Under the pieces are notes generated by a model, which was not told where the DNA came from, did no database searches, and saw only the letters and a program-made list of their open reading frames with translations. Of a stretch of DNA of 29,563 bases, positions 1 to 8,109 are shown piece by piece (the stretch's first letter is position 1; every line of letters starts with the position of its first letter). The stretch comes from a virus. The DNA is taken from positions 1 to 29,563 of IMG/VR virus record IMGVR_UViG_3300010403_000174; one strand, given 5' to 3'. A program made the position numbers and the translations under genes.

Positions 1-311
1 GCCCATGAAGTTTGAATATGACTGCTTTCCAAGAATGTAAATAAGCCATTCAATATACCTGGAACAGGAACAGCTTCAACATTACATGTTGTCATTTGAA
101 TGGCCATATCGATACCTTGTAAATCCCTATTCAAGGCATCAGATAACCATTGTTCTGGTACGAATTGTTGTCCAGTATCAAGCTGATCATATTTCAAGGC
201 ACGAGCAGTTACATCAATATTATTATCTTGCAATAGAGTACGCAAGAAGATACGAGAGGCATGGGCAAAGCCCGAGAAATCAAGTAGCGGACCAGTAAAA
301 AGTAATTTCAT
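1..311 (-). CDS. Glycosyltransferase (GT-B fold), N-terminal fragment
   Basis: The frame opens with ATG at 311 and stays open to the left edge, giving about 103 N-terminal residues; the catalytic C-terminal half lies outside the window. It begins MKLLFTGPLLDFSGFAHASR, a beta strand, a glycine loop and a small-residue helix start, which is the usual opening of family-4-type GT-B glycosyltransferases and resembles the start of the larger glycosyltransferase at 529-2331 (FVGEASFLNTGFSTYYREL). The start codon overlaps the stop of the 74-aa gene by four bases (ATGA), so it should be co-translated in the same operon. The donor and acceptor sugars cannot be judged. Seen: the open frame, overlap and N-terminal pattern. 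Inferred: the glycosyltransferase assignment, because the E-x7-E donor-binding motif is not in view. Confidence 0.65.
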   Translation of the reverse strand, partial: MKLLFTGPLLDFSGFAHASRIFLRTLLQDNNIDVTARALKYDQLDTGQQFVPEQWLSDALNRDLQGIDMAIQMTTCNVEAVPVPGILNGLFTFLESSHIQTSW

Positions 312-532
312 AATGTTTCGATATGTGTTCTAACACATAGTGCTTTCATTTCACTATCTAAAGTATCACCTGTTCTAAACCATCTATTCGTGATATAAGT
401 ACCGTCTTTAAACCATATGATCAATTCTCCAGGAGTATCAGTTTTTTGTCCAAGAGAAGCAAAAATTTCTCTAATAGTAAATTCATTCAATGTTCTCATT
501 GCATTGCCAAACTGCCTAGCTATATTATTCAT
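308..532 (-). CDS. Small hypothetical protein (74 aa)
   Basis: A 74-residue protein with no family I recognise. It lies between two glycosyltransferase genes and overlaps both by four bases (ATGA at 529-532 and at 308-311), which strongly supports it as a real, translationally coupled gene. The sequence has a short helical N-terminus, then a beta-rich segment (ELIIWFKDGTYITNRWF, about residues 36-52), and no signal peptide, membrane segment or cysteine pair. It could be an accessory subunit of the flanking enzymes or an unrelated small phage protein. The evidence for function is position only. Confidence 0.7.
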   Translation of the reverse strand: MNNIARQFGNAMRTLNEFTIREIFASLGQKTDTPGELIIWFKDGTYITNRWFRTGDTLDSEMKALCVRTHIETL

Positions 533-2331
533 ACAAATTCTTGAGATCTCTTTATTGCTGGAACGGCCTTTCCATCCACCTGAATACGAATCTGATCACG
601 AATCTTACTTGCACTAGATTGTTGATTTCCTATTGCAACAAACTGTTGCATAAGTTGATCACGAGTAACTCCTTGCTGCAAATGTGAAATCCACATCTTG
701 GCACCATCTGTATCAACGGCTGGATATTTCAAAACATTGAGATATAACCAAGATACAAATTGCTCATCGCTGAGATTACCAGGAACAGGAATAGGCTTAA
801 CTTCATCAATCTCAGCGATAGGACTATCCCATGTTTCTAAACGATCCAATATCTTTACGTTGTCGAATACATATTCCCATTGATGCCATACTTTGTCCCA
901 ATCATAATTTTCTTCAACACATTTACGTGCATCAATCTTAAGCTGCTCTAAGCGATTCTTATCGCTTATCATATTACGCATTTTCAATGCTAGATCTTCA
1001 ATATCTGGCAGGGCTCTTTTACATGATGTTTCAGGCTCATAATAGTAACGACCAACATCAATAACATCACCACCTTTATTACAAGTATAGTTATCTTCTG
1101 TTATACCACTTTCTTCAAAGTGTGAATAATTTGGATATTTGCCCTTTTCACGCATAGCGGTATAATCTACAACTAATGCAGGAACACCACATGCTTTAGC
1201 TTCCTGTATAGGCATTCCGTCACCTTCACATATAGAGCATTGAACATACAAGTCCATCAAGTTATAAAGCTTGGCCAAATCTTCACGATTGAATCCTATG
1301 TTTGTGCTAGGTGGCGAAGCCTCATTCTTGCCACAATAGCAGCATGGCATCTTGACACGACCATCTTGAATTGGACGACTCCACAAATTCATAGCAAAGG
1401 TTATCGAACTCTGCTTACAAGAATGGCAATAAAGTGATTGTAGAACATCGCCACGTAATCCCTTCTTATGATTATCCATCCATTCATATCTTTCAAGACG
1501 ATATACGTGACGAGGATAATCAAAAGAAAAAACATTATCTGGCCAGCACGAATGAATCAATAAAACAGCTTTATCAACTTGCGAATCGCCCTTATACTTG
1601 TTCTTCATTAATGCAAAAGCATCAATTAGATCTGGATATAATTTGCGGCTTTGATTACGCATAACTGTCCCAATCACTGGAATGTCCTGTGCTATATTCC
1701 AATGTTCTCTAATTGCCTTTCTGTCGGCAGGCTTGAAAGAATGAATGTCAACACCCGGTCTCATTGCCTTGGGAAAAATCTTCATACTTCTCTTACCATT
1801 TGGGGCTAAGGAAGATTGACGACGCAGAGTATGAATTCCATAATCTGAATATGCCAATACCATATTGGCATTTTCATATGTTTGTATCCATTCTTCTTGT
1901 TGGGGTTCGGCATCAACAGTTGGCATAACTATCCATTTATACCATGGACGAAATACATTACGCTCTTGAAACTCTAACATCCACCAGTCGCGAATATCGA
2001 CAACAATATCAGGCTTAAAATCAACAAGTGCAGATGCGAATTTATATTCGCCAAACTGATTAGTATTCTGACCGCGTGCTCTTGGATGGCTTGGTTGCTG
2101 AAACGCTTGTGCTTCTTCTGCATTGATTGGCATAACACCATAGAATTTCCAACGACCAGCAATAAACTCTTGTACTCTGGGATCATTTTGTGCAGCATAA
2201 GAACCAAGTTCGGCAATTTCATATTTGCCAGTTGCTACTAATCGTGGCAATAATTCACGATAGTAGGTTGAGAAACCAGTGTTCAAAAAACTAGCTTCAC
2301 CAACAAACATTATTCTTTTTTTATAGTTCAT
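529..2331 (-). CDS. Two-domain glycosyltransferase with zinc-knuckle insertion and DUF4214-like C-terminus
   Basis: A 600-aa GT-B glycosyltransferase. Residues 5-30 form the N-terminal Rossmann opening (IMFVGEASFLNTGFSTYYRE). Residues 220-240 (GTVMRNQSRKLYPDLIDAF) match the phosphate-binding start of the C-terminal domain. E369 and E377 in EGDGMPIQE form the E-x7-E motif of family-4 enzymes, followed by ACGVPALVVDY. Between these lies an insertion with CHSC at 302-305 and CCYC at 330-333, a likely zinc knuckle. After the catalytic part, residues about 522-575 (DEQFVSWLYLNVLKYP then DTDGAKMWISHLQQGVTRDQ) resemble DUF4214, a repeat domain of surface and S-layer-type proteins. The start overlaps the sigma-factor stop (ATGA). 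It probably transfers a sugar from a nucleotide donor; the acceptor could be a virion protein, host envelope or DNA. The enzyme class is fairly sure, the substrate unknown. Confidence 0.88.
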   Translation of the reverse strand: MNYKKRIMFVGEASFLNTGFSTYYRELLPRLVATGKYEIAELGSYAAQNDPRVQEFIAGRWKFYGVMPINAEEAQAFQQPSHPRARGQNTNQFGEYKFASALVDFKPDIVVDIRDWWMLEFQERNVFRPWYKWIVMPTVDAEPQQEEWIQTYENANMVLAYSDYGIHTLRRQSSLAPNGKRSMKIFPKAMRPGVDIHSFKPADRKAIREHWNIAQDIPVIGTVMRNQSRKLYPDLIDAFALMKNKYKGDSQVDKAVLLIHSCWPDNVFSFDYPRHVYRLERYEWMDNHKKGLRGDVLQSLYCHSCKQSSITFAMNLWSRPIQDGRVKMPCCYCGKNEASPPSTNIGFNREDLAKLYNLMDLYVQCSICEGDGMPIQEAKACGVPALVVDYTAMREKGKYPNYSHFEESGITEDNYTCNKGGDVIDVGRYYYEPETSCKRALPDIEDLALKMRNMISDKNRLEQLKIDARKCVEENYDWDKVWHQWEYVFDNVKILDRLETWDSPIAEIDEVKPIPVPGNLSDEQFVSWLYLNVLKYPAVDTDGAKMWISHLQQGVTRDQLMQQFVAIGNQQSSASKIRDQIRIQVDGKAVPAIKRSQEFV

Positions 2332-2975
2332 TCAGCACCTTCAATAGCACGCTTGATTCGATTCTTTAAATCTGCTTCACGCTCATATATAATTTTGCTT
2401 GTTGTTTTTAGATATTCTGCTACTTGCTTTACAGAACTAGTTCCAAGAATTCTTTTGGCTAAAATAATACGATCAATATTATCTTTAATGACACTCTCAA
2501 GCAGATCGTCGATCATGTTTATTGTAACATCATTTTCTGTTGTAATATTATCTTCAATTGAAACATATTGTCTACGACTATATGTAATGCGTAAATCACG
2601 AACATGGTCTATATCAAATTTGCGATTATATTTTTCTGTTAAGATGTCTGCTATTTCCTTATCAGACTTTCCTTTTTCATGTAGTTTAACAACATACGAA
2701 GCTTGATTGGTTGTTCTTGCGTCTACAGTTAATGCTCCTAAAAAACGAGCAGCTTCTTTAAAGACTGCATTTCTAACAGAATCAGATACAAATGATTTTA
2801 TGTTACTACCTAATGATGGATCATAAGACTTCACAGCACGCAATACAGCCATATCACCAACCTGATAAAGATCTTCGATATCTAATGTTGCCGAAGAATG
2901 ATATGCACATTTGGCAATATATCTAACCAGTGGATGATATTGATCAAGTATGCTTAACACAATATCATCAGACAT
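2328..2975 (-). CDS. Phage sigma-70-family RNA polymerase sigma factor
   Basis: A 215-aa sigma factor that would bind host core RNA polymerase and direct it to phage promoters. Residues 10-75 match sigma region 2 (YHPLVRYIAKCAY, then DIEDLYQVGDMAVLRAVKSYDP and the arginine-bearing helix DSVRNAVFKEAA). Residues 100-130 look like region 3, and 168-212 (ILGTSSVKQVAEYLKTT, then a basic helix) like the region 4 helix-turn-helix. Region 1.1 is absent, as in alternative sigma factors. I chose ATG 2975, which overlaps the SSB stop by eight bases and has GGAG 11 nt upstream. An ATG at 3092 would add 39 residues that lie wholly inside ssb and have no sigma similarity. The stop overlaps the glycosyltransferase start (ATGA). 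Its targets are unknown; the TTTAGTGTA-type intergenic motif is one candidate. Confidence 0.85.
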   Translation of the reverse strand: MSDDIVLSILDQYHPLVRYIAKCAYHSSATLDIEDLYQVGDMAVLRAVKSYDPSLGSNIKSFVSDSVRNAVFKEAARFLGALTVDARTTNQASYVVKLHEKGKSDKEIADILTEKYNRKFDIDHVRDLRITYSRRQYVSIEDNITTENDVTINMIDDLLESVIKDNIDRIILAKRILGTSSVKQVAEYLKTTSKIIYEREADLKNRIKRAIEGAE

Positions 2976-3333
2976 CACGTCTTGTTCTCCGGTCCATGAT
3001 CTTGATAAATCCACTTGGCGAAACTCGAATGACTTCTCTATATTGGTCTTGACCATCTTCGTAATATTTTTCATCATCCATAATACCAACAACGTTTATT
3101 AAACGACCCTTAATGCCGTCTTCGTCTTGGCATTTTTGTACATAAGTAGCATATGATCCAATAACCATAACGCGACGATAAATAGTCTTGGTGATTTTTT
3201 CATCATTACGTTGTATTGGAATATTACATGCTATCGTGAATACAGCCTTAACTATTCTTCCATCTTCTGATCTTGAAAATGTTGCATCATTAGTGGCTCT
3301 ACCAAGAGCATGAACTGTTGCATAGTCAAACAT
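2968..3333 (-). CDS. ssb: Single-stranded DNA-binding protein (OB fold)
   Basis: A 121-aa SSB-like protein that would coat ssDNA at the fork and during recombination. The pattern is typical of the bacterial SSB OB fold: an opening strand with HALGRATNDATF (residues 8-19), KAVFTIACN (29-37), the YRRVMVIGSYATYVQKC strand and helix (52-68), and GRLINVVGIMDDEKY (76-90) followed by a strand with REVIRV (99-104). Most bacterial SSBs carry a disordered acidic C-terminus ending in DDDIPF; here the protein ends directly after the fold with a basic RRTRRDV. It follows the 71-aa gene after a 24-nt gap, the only gap in this operon, with no strong Shine-Dalgarno. It lies in the same operon as polymerase, helicase and primase. 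Confidence 0.85.
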   Translation of the reverse strand: MFDYATVHALGRATNDATFSRSEDGRIVKAVFTIACNIPIQRNDEKITKTIYRRVMVIGSYATYVQKCQDEDGIKGRLINVVGIMDDEKYYEDGQDQYREVIRVSPSGFIKIMDRRTRRDV

Positions 3334-3357
3334 ATAATGACTTCATTCTATAAAATG

Positions 3358-3573
3358 TCAATTCTTTTTCGACTTCTTAATAGCAACTCGTTTGAACCAT
3401 AGTAATGGCACAGAAAATGGATAAAATGGCTCCCATCCATCTTTAGCACGTTTGTTAATAATGTCTTTTATCTTGGCAGAAAGATCTTCAACTTTAACCA
3501 TTCCAAGTTCTGCTAATTGACGTTGTCGATCTGTCAATCCAATATCTTCGTGATCATATTCATATAGTATCAT
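3358..3573 (-). CDS. Small hypothetical protein (71 aa), DUF4177-like C-terminal half
   Basis: A 71-residue protein whose ATG overlaps the dnaE stop by four bases (ATGA at 3570-3573). The N-terminal half is acidic and helical (DIGLTDRQRQLAELGM). The C-terminal half has the pattern INKRAKDGWEPFYPF then LLWFKR (residues 39-64), reminiscent of DUF4177-type small proteins, where a helix ends in a GWE turn before beta strands. It ends in a lysine-rich tail. Its function is unknown; position between polymerase and SSB hints at a replication accessory role, but nothing in the residues proves it. The family resemblance is weak and the gene call firm. Confidence 0.68.
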   Translation of the reverse strand: MILYEYDHEDIGLTDRQRQLAELGMVKVEDLSAKIKDIINKRAKDGWEPFYPFSVPLLWFKRVAIKKSKKN

Positions 3574-6500
3574 TTTAATCTCTCCACAACATCAGCAATG
3601 AGTGATCCACGATCATCTACCTTACCAGTAATTCTAATCACATTTCCAGATTCCAAAAGTCCCTTGCATGCTGCAAAAGTCTTAGGGAAAACAACTATAT
3701 TATCCATTTGATATGTATTGTCTCGTGCTGTCACAAATGCCATTGGATCGCCTTTCTTTGTGACAATTTCTCTAACACCATCAATACATACAGCAATTTC
3801 AAAACGCATATCAGCAGAAGATCCTCTCACAAGATCAACGCATTTATGTCGTGCCTTATATACATCTGCTTCACTACCACTTAAAGATATACCAAGATAA
3901 AACTGTTCCCATACTATTCTTTGTGATCTAGAATCAAAAAGATCTTGAGAATCATATTCTGTAATGAGTTCTCTTATTGCAGAACGACGACGTACATTAG
4001 GAACAGATACGCCATATTTATCTTTTATTATTTCAGCCTTTGAATCGTCAGAAAGCGATTTGATAAATCTTACCCAATCAACAACATCGGTTTCTATCTG
4101 CATCAAAAGACGAATACTTTCACGTTCTTTGTCAGTAAGCGAATCTAACAAATGAAGGCGTGTTGCTCCACGAATACGGCTTTCAATGAGATCATCAAAT
4201 GCCCCACCCTTGATAAGGGCCATCATTGTAGCACTTGTAACCTTGCTCTTGGTGGTTGCCCATTTCCAAATAATATCATCAAAGGTCTTTAGATCTTTTG
4301 ACATTTTGATAATATCATTAACGGCTGTAGCTCCAACGCCCTTAAGGGCAGTTAGACCAAAGGCAATTTGTTTGTCTGTGACAATAGAAAAATCTTTATT
4401 GCCATGTGTAACACGCGGAGGAGTAATTTGAATATCAAAAAGCTTGGCATCATAAACCAAACCACTAAGCTTTTCGAGTTCGCCATCTGCGTTTGTAAGT
4501 TTCGCACACAAGAATTCAATTGGATAATTAGCTTTCAAATATGCTGTTTCATATGCCATGAGAGCATATCCAACACCGTGAGATTTATTGAATCCATATC
4601 CAGCAAACTTATCTACATAGCTCCAAATAGCTAATGCTACATCTGGATCAATACCGTTCTTGCTACATCCAGAAACAAAGATCTCCTGCCATTTTTTCAT
4701 TTCTTCGGGCTTCTTTTTACCCATAGATTTACGAACTTTATCGGCATCTATCAATGACATACCGGCCAAAACACGACAAATTTCAATAACTTGTTCCTGA
4801 TATAACAAACCAGAATATGTATTTTTTAGGATTGGTTCTAATAGCTCATGTATATATGTTGGCTCAGCACCATTCATCTTTACGTCGCGATATTGTGTAT
4901 GCATATCGCTTTCCATTGGACCAGGACGAATAAGTGAAACTAAGTCTGAGAGTTGATCAATATTTTCTGGCTTTAGATTCTTGCTCCAAGTTCTTCCAAG
5001 CTGCTTTTCAATTTGGAAAATGCCAACAGTAAAGCCATTGCCAATCATAGCATATGTTACAGGATCATCAAGAGGAATTGTTGCTCTAGATAATTCAATA
5101 CCACGACGTTCACTAACAAGTTCCATTGTCAGTTGGATATCATCTAGAGTATTCAAGCCTAGAATATCCAATTTCAATAAATTGAGACCATCAACAGTAT
5201 TCATGTCCCATCCAAAAATTGGATCTCCATCTTTAGATCTTGTTAATGGATAAGAACTTTCATCAAACGGAATATCAGAAATAACAACAGCAGCAGCATG
5301 CAACCCAGTTGATTTATAACAGCCTTCTAATGCACGAGCAATTGTAAACCATGGCTTATACTTTTCTGAATATTCTTTTAGTTCTTTTACAGATTCAATA
5401 GCTTCATCTAATGAAATTGCAACGTGTTCATTATTTTTTGCTGGAACCAATGAAGTTATTTTATTGGCTTCATCGAATGGCATTCCATAAACACGGAAAA
5501 CTTCCTTTAGAACTGCTCTTGCTTGTAAACCATTGAAAGTGACAAGCTGTGCTACGTTTTTTTCTCCGAATCTATTTCGGATATATTCTAATACTTGTTG
5601 ACGTTTTGAACGAGGAACGTCTGTATCTATATCGGGCAATCCTCCACGACCCTTATTTAAGAAACGTTCCCATATCAAACCATATTGAAGAGGATCAATA
5701 TCCGTGATACCTAGGCAATAACTTACCAAACTACCACCAGCAGATCCACGACCACGCCCCAATAAAATGCCTTTATTTCTAATCCATGAAACAACATCAT
5801 GGACAATCAAGAAGTAATCTGCAAATCCCATGTCTTGAATATCTGACAATTCACGCAAAAGACGATCATGATATTCGTCAGCCATACCGGCTACTTTAGG
5901 AATACGTATTAGACCATCATTTGCTAGTTCCATCAAATATTCATTGGATGTCTTGCCATCAGGTATAAACGCATATTTAGGCAATCTTCTCTTGCTTGTA
6001 TCAATTTCTACATGACAACGATTTGCAATTTCGTTTGTTATATCAAGCTCGTCTTCTTGTAATCCAGACTCTAACAATTGTTCACGAGTTTTCAAATAAT
6101 ATTCTTCATGCGAAAAATCAGTGAATGTCGATTTACTATATGAATTTTCACTCATTTGAAGTAATGTTCTATGAGATTCAGCATCGTGCTGATTAACATA
6201 ATGTACATTACCAGTAGCAACTGTACGAAGTCCATACTTCAATCCAATTGAGCGAAGACGCGAATTAATTTGTTCTTGTTGTGGAAGACCAGTTGATTGA
6301 ACCTCTAGATAAAAATGATCCTTGTCATAGATCTTCAAGAAACGACGTACAAGACCTTCGGCCTTAAATGTGGCTGCGGGTTCAACGCTTTGTCCATCTT
6401 CTGATGGCTTGTCAAACAAATGTTTGGCTATCACGCCATCTAAACTGCCACCAGTCAAACAAATAACGCCATCTTTATATTTCTCTAATAGTTTAAAGTC

Positions 6501-6857
6501 CACACGAGGATTATAATAGTAGTTGATTTCATTATTGGACTCAGATACAATTCGAGTAATATTCTTCCAACCAATGTCATTCTCTGCCAAAAGTATCAAA
6601 TGCGACACCTGACGAATCTTTTGAATGCGTAATTGCTCAGAATCTTCACAAAAGAAAACATCAATACCCAAAATAGGATTAATGCTTGCAGCCCTTGCTT
6701 GCTTATAAAATTCTATAGCATTGAATAGGTTGGAATAATCAGTAAGTGCTACAGATGTTTGTCCAAGTTCTTTTACCTTCTTTATGATATCTTTAACATT
6801 TGCAGAACCATAAAGCATTGAGGCTTTAGAATGAACACTAAGATGTGTGAAGCTCAT
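3570..6857 (-). CDS. dnaE: DNA polymerase III alpha subunit (family C replicative polymerase)
   Basis: A 1095-aa replicative DNA polymerase, slightly shorter than bacterial DnaE (about 1160). Domains in order: PHP domain (1-285, opening FTHLSVHSKASMLYGSA); palm with LLGRGRGSAGGSLVSYCLGI (365-384); catalytic PDIDTD with D411 and D413 matching E. coli D401 and D403; third aspartate D564 in LLKLDILGL, matching D555; fingers with NKSHGVGYALMAYETAYLKA (757-776); helix-hairpin-helix LKGVGATAVNDI (838-849); a possible clamp-binding peptide SQDLF (970-974); and a C-terminal OB fold (about 1016-1093). In the PHP domain the usual HLHVH is HLSVH, so one metal ligand is lost, as in E. coli (HLRVH), and PHP exonuclease activity is unlikely. 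No epsilon or clamp gene lies in the window, so proofreading and processivity factors come from elsewhere in the genome or the host. Confidence 0.97.
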   Translation of the reverse strand: MSFTHLSVHSKASMLYGSANVKDIIKKVKELGQTSVALTDYSNLFNAIEFYKQARAASINPILGIDVFFCEDSEQLRIQKIRQVSHLILLAENDIGWKNITRIVSESNNEINYYYNPRVDFKLLEKYKDGVICLTGGSLDGVIAKHLFDKPSEDGQSVEPAATFKAEGLVRRFLKIYDKDHFYLEVQSTGLPQQEQINSRLRSIGLKYGLRTVATGNVHYVNQHDAESHRTLLQMSENSYSKSTFTDFSHEEYYLKTREQLLESGLQEDELDITNEIANRCHVEIDTSKRRLPKYAFIPDGKTSNEYLMELANDGLIRIPKVAGMADEYHDRLLRELSDIQDMGFADYFLIVHDVVSWIRNKGILLGRGRGSAGGSLVSYCLGITDIDPLQYGLIWERFLNKGRGGLPDIDTDVPRSKRQQVLEYIRNRFGEKNVAQLVTFNGLQARAVLKEVFRVYGMPFDEANKITSLVPAKNNEHVAISLDEAIESVKELKEYSEKYKPWFTIARALEGCYKSTGLHAAAVVISDIPFDESSYPLTRSKDGDPIFGWDMNTVDGLNLLKLDILGLNTLDDIQLTMELVSERRGIELSRATIPLDDPVTYAMIGNGFTVGIFQIEKQLGRTWSKNLKPENIDQLSDLVSLIRPGPMESDMHTQYRDVKMNGAEPTYIHELLEPILKNTYSGLLYQEQVIEICRVLAGMSLIDADKVRKSMGKKKPEEMKKWQEIFVSGCSKNGIDPDVALAIWSYVDKFAGYGFNKSHGVGYALMAYETAYLKANYPIEFLCAKLTNADGELEKLSGLVYDAKLFDIQITPPRVTHGNKDFSIVTDKQIAFGLTALKGVGATAVNDIIKMSKDLKTFDDIIWKWATTKSKVTSATMMALIKGGAFDDLIESRIRGATRLHLLDSLTDKERESIRLLMQIETDVVDWVRFIKSLSDDSKAEIIKDKYGVSVPNVRRRSAIRELITEYDSQDLFDSRSQRIVWEQFYLGISLSGSEADVYKARHKCVDLVRGSSADMRFEIAVCIDGVREIVTKKGDPMAFVTARDNTYQMDNIVVFPKTFAACKGLLESGNVIRITGKVDDRGSLIADVVERLK

Positions 6858-7531
6858 TCTAATCTTTCTGGATTAACGGATGATTTATCTCTATGCCCAT
6901 AATCATTCTGAGTGGCCTTATCTACTATCTGTCCAGGTGTACGATTTACTGGTATATTTCGCTCTTGACGAAGCCGAGTCAATCTTGCTTTATTTGCTTT
7001 TTGTGTGCGACTTTCTTTGAAATTATTGTCTCCATCATATGATCCAGTTCTTACTGGTTCAATACCATGACGATCCCAAAGATCTCCAATTCGTGTTTTT
7101 GTTCTTATTGCTGTCGCAGAAGGATATGAAAGCTTAAAATCATCGATTGCATCTAGCTTAGAGTCGCATTGTTTCCCGTCTACTACATGATGACATGAAA
7201 TGTCTTTACTGTCCAGTAGATCAGGTAGATCATCTATGTGTGCCTCTATATTAAAAAAGCTTTCGTTATGTGGACCAAATGAAACATGCAGCGTTGTGCT
7301 TAATGGCGATATCAAACTAAGATGTCCATGTTCGCACTTATAAGCTTTAGCAGGATTGAATATGGTTGTTCCATTTACAATTACTATATGACAATTATTT
7401 GGTTTGCAATCTGGACAAACTTTTTTGAGCTTGGGTATATCGGCCTCAAGCTTTTTTTCTTGGGCTTTGTTCATGGATAATTCGTTCACATGTGAACGTT
7501 CCCAACATATGATTCGAACTATAGATTTCAT
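6854..7531 (-). CDS. Hypothetical Cys/His-rich, probable zinc-binding protein (225 aa)
   Basis: I do not recognise the family. Two metal-binding clusters are visible: CPDC (39-42) with C47 and CEHGH (66-70), resembling a zinc ribbon, and CHH (113-115) with C122. The C-terminal third (about 145-225) is basic and polar, with TKTRIGDLWDRHGI and ARLTRLRQERN, as in nucleic-acid-binding tails. I chose ATG 7531 because it overlaps the protease stop by four bases (ATGA), the junction pattern of this operon; an ATG at 7570 would extend 39 nt further into clpP. The stop overlaps the dnaE start (ATGA). A DNA- or RNA-binding role beside the polymerase is plausible but inferred. Confidence 0.72.
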   Translation of the reverse strand: MKSIVRIICWERSHVNELSMNKAQEKKLEADIPKLKKVCPDCKPNNCHIVIVNGTTIFNPAKAYKCEHGHLSLISPLSTTLHVSFGPHNESFFNIEAHIDDLPDLLDSKDISCHHVVDGKQCDSKLDAIDDFKLSYPSATAIRTKTRIGDLWDRHGIEPVRTGSYDGDNNFKESRTQKANKARLTRLRQERNIPVNRTPGQIVDKATQNDYGHRDKSSVNPERLE

Positions 7532-8109
7532 TCTTCTTTTTGATCCCAAATAATGTCTATCAATCCCCATTCAAGTGCGGTTTCAGCATTGAAATATGTA
7601 TTACCAACTCGCTTACAAAGATTCTTCCAGAATTTAACATCTTTGATGCTATGTTTAGCCATAAGCTCTGCCCATCTTTCTCCCATTTCTTCATAATGCT
7701 TAAGATCTATTTTTAATTCATCAATACGTCTTATACCCATATCATCCCATGCTTCATGAACCATAAAAAATGTATGAGGAGTAGCATATCTATTTCCTTT
7801 TTCTCCAGCGGCAACAAGCAATGGAGCAGCACTCATGCATTTGCCAATAGCAGTTGTATGAATGGGACTATTTAACGTTCTACAAACATCATATAAGGCA
7901 AACATTTCATATTCATCACCACCAAAAGAACCAATAAATAATTCAATAGGTTTGGTTTTGTCTTGTGACTCCATTAAATATAAGCCCTTAATGACGGCAC
8001 CAATACTATTTGAATCTACATCATCAAAAAGAAAAACTCTTCTATTGGCTACATCAACACCAAAGTCGAAATAAGCATCAACCCAGTCTTTTGATATACG
8101 TGCCATCAT
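7528..8109 (-). CDS. clpP: ClpP-like serine protease
   Basis: A 193-aa protein with the ClpP/crotonase fold, the size of mature bacterial ClpP. GSFGGDEYEMFALYDVC (60-76) matches the substrate-binding glycine loop. S93 in GKCMSAAP is the catalytic serine and H118 in FFMVHEAW the catalytic histidine. Counting back from the conserved WGLID, the position of catalytic Asp171 of E. coli ClpP is Asn170 here. Phage ClpP-fold proteins are commonly prohead proteases, but this one sits between a RecB-like nuclease and the polymerase, with ATGA overlaps on both sides and no capsid genes nearby. A regulatory protease acting on replication or host proteins, possibly with a host Clp ATPase, is therefore possible. 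Family assignment is firm; activity and substrate are not. Confidence 0.9.
   Translation of the reverse strand: MMARISKDWVDAYFDFGVDVANRRVFLFDDVDSNSIGAVIKGLYLMESQDKTKPIELFIGSFGGDEYEMFALYDVCRTLNSPIHTTAIGKCMSAAPLLVAAGEKGNRYATPHTFFMVHEAWDDMGIRRIDELKIDLKHYEEMGERWAELMAKHSIKDVKFWKNLCKRVGNTYFNAETALEWGLIDIIWDQKEE

Noticed and set aside
2976-3092. Longer start (ATG 3092) for the sigma factor, adding 39 residues
   Set aside because: The extra part lies entirely in the ssb gene in another frame and shows no sigma similarity, while ATG 2975 has an eight-base overlap with the ssb stop and a GGAG site.
7532-7570. Longer start (7570) for the Cys/His-rich gene
   Set aside because: ATG 7531 gives the ATGA overlap that is the rule in this operon; the extension only overlaps clpP further.
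7528-8109. Calling the ClpP-like gene a prohead protease
   Set aside because: No portal, scaffold or major capsid gene is adjacent; it is embedded in the replication operon.
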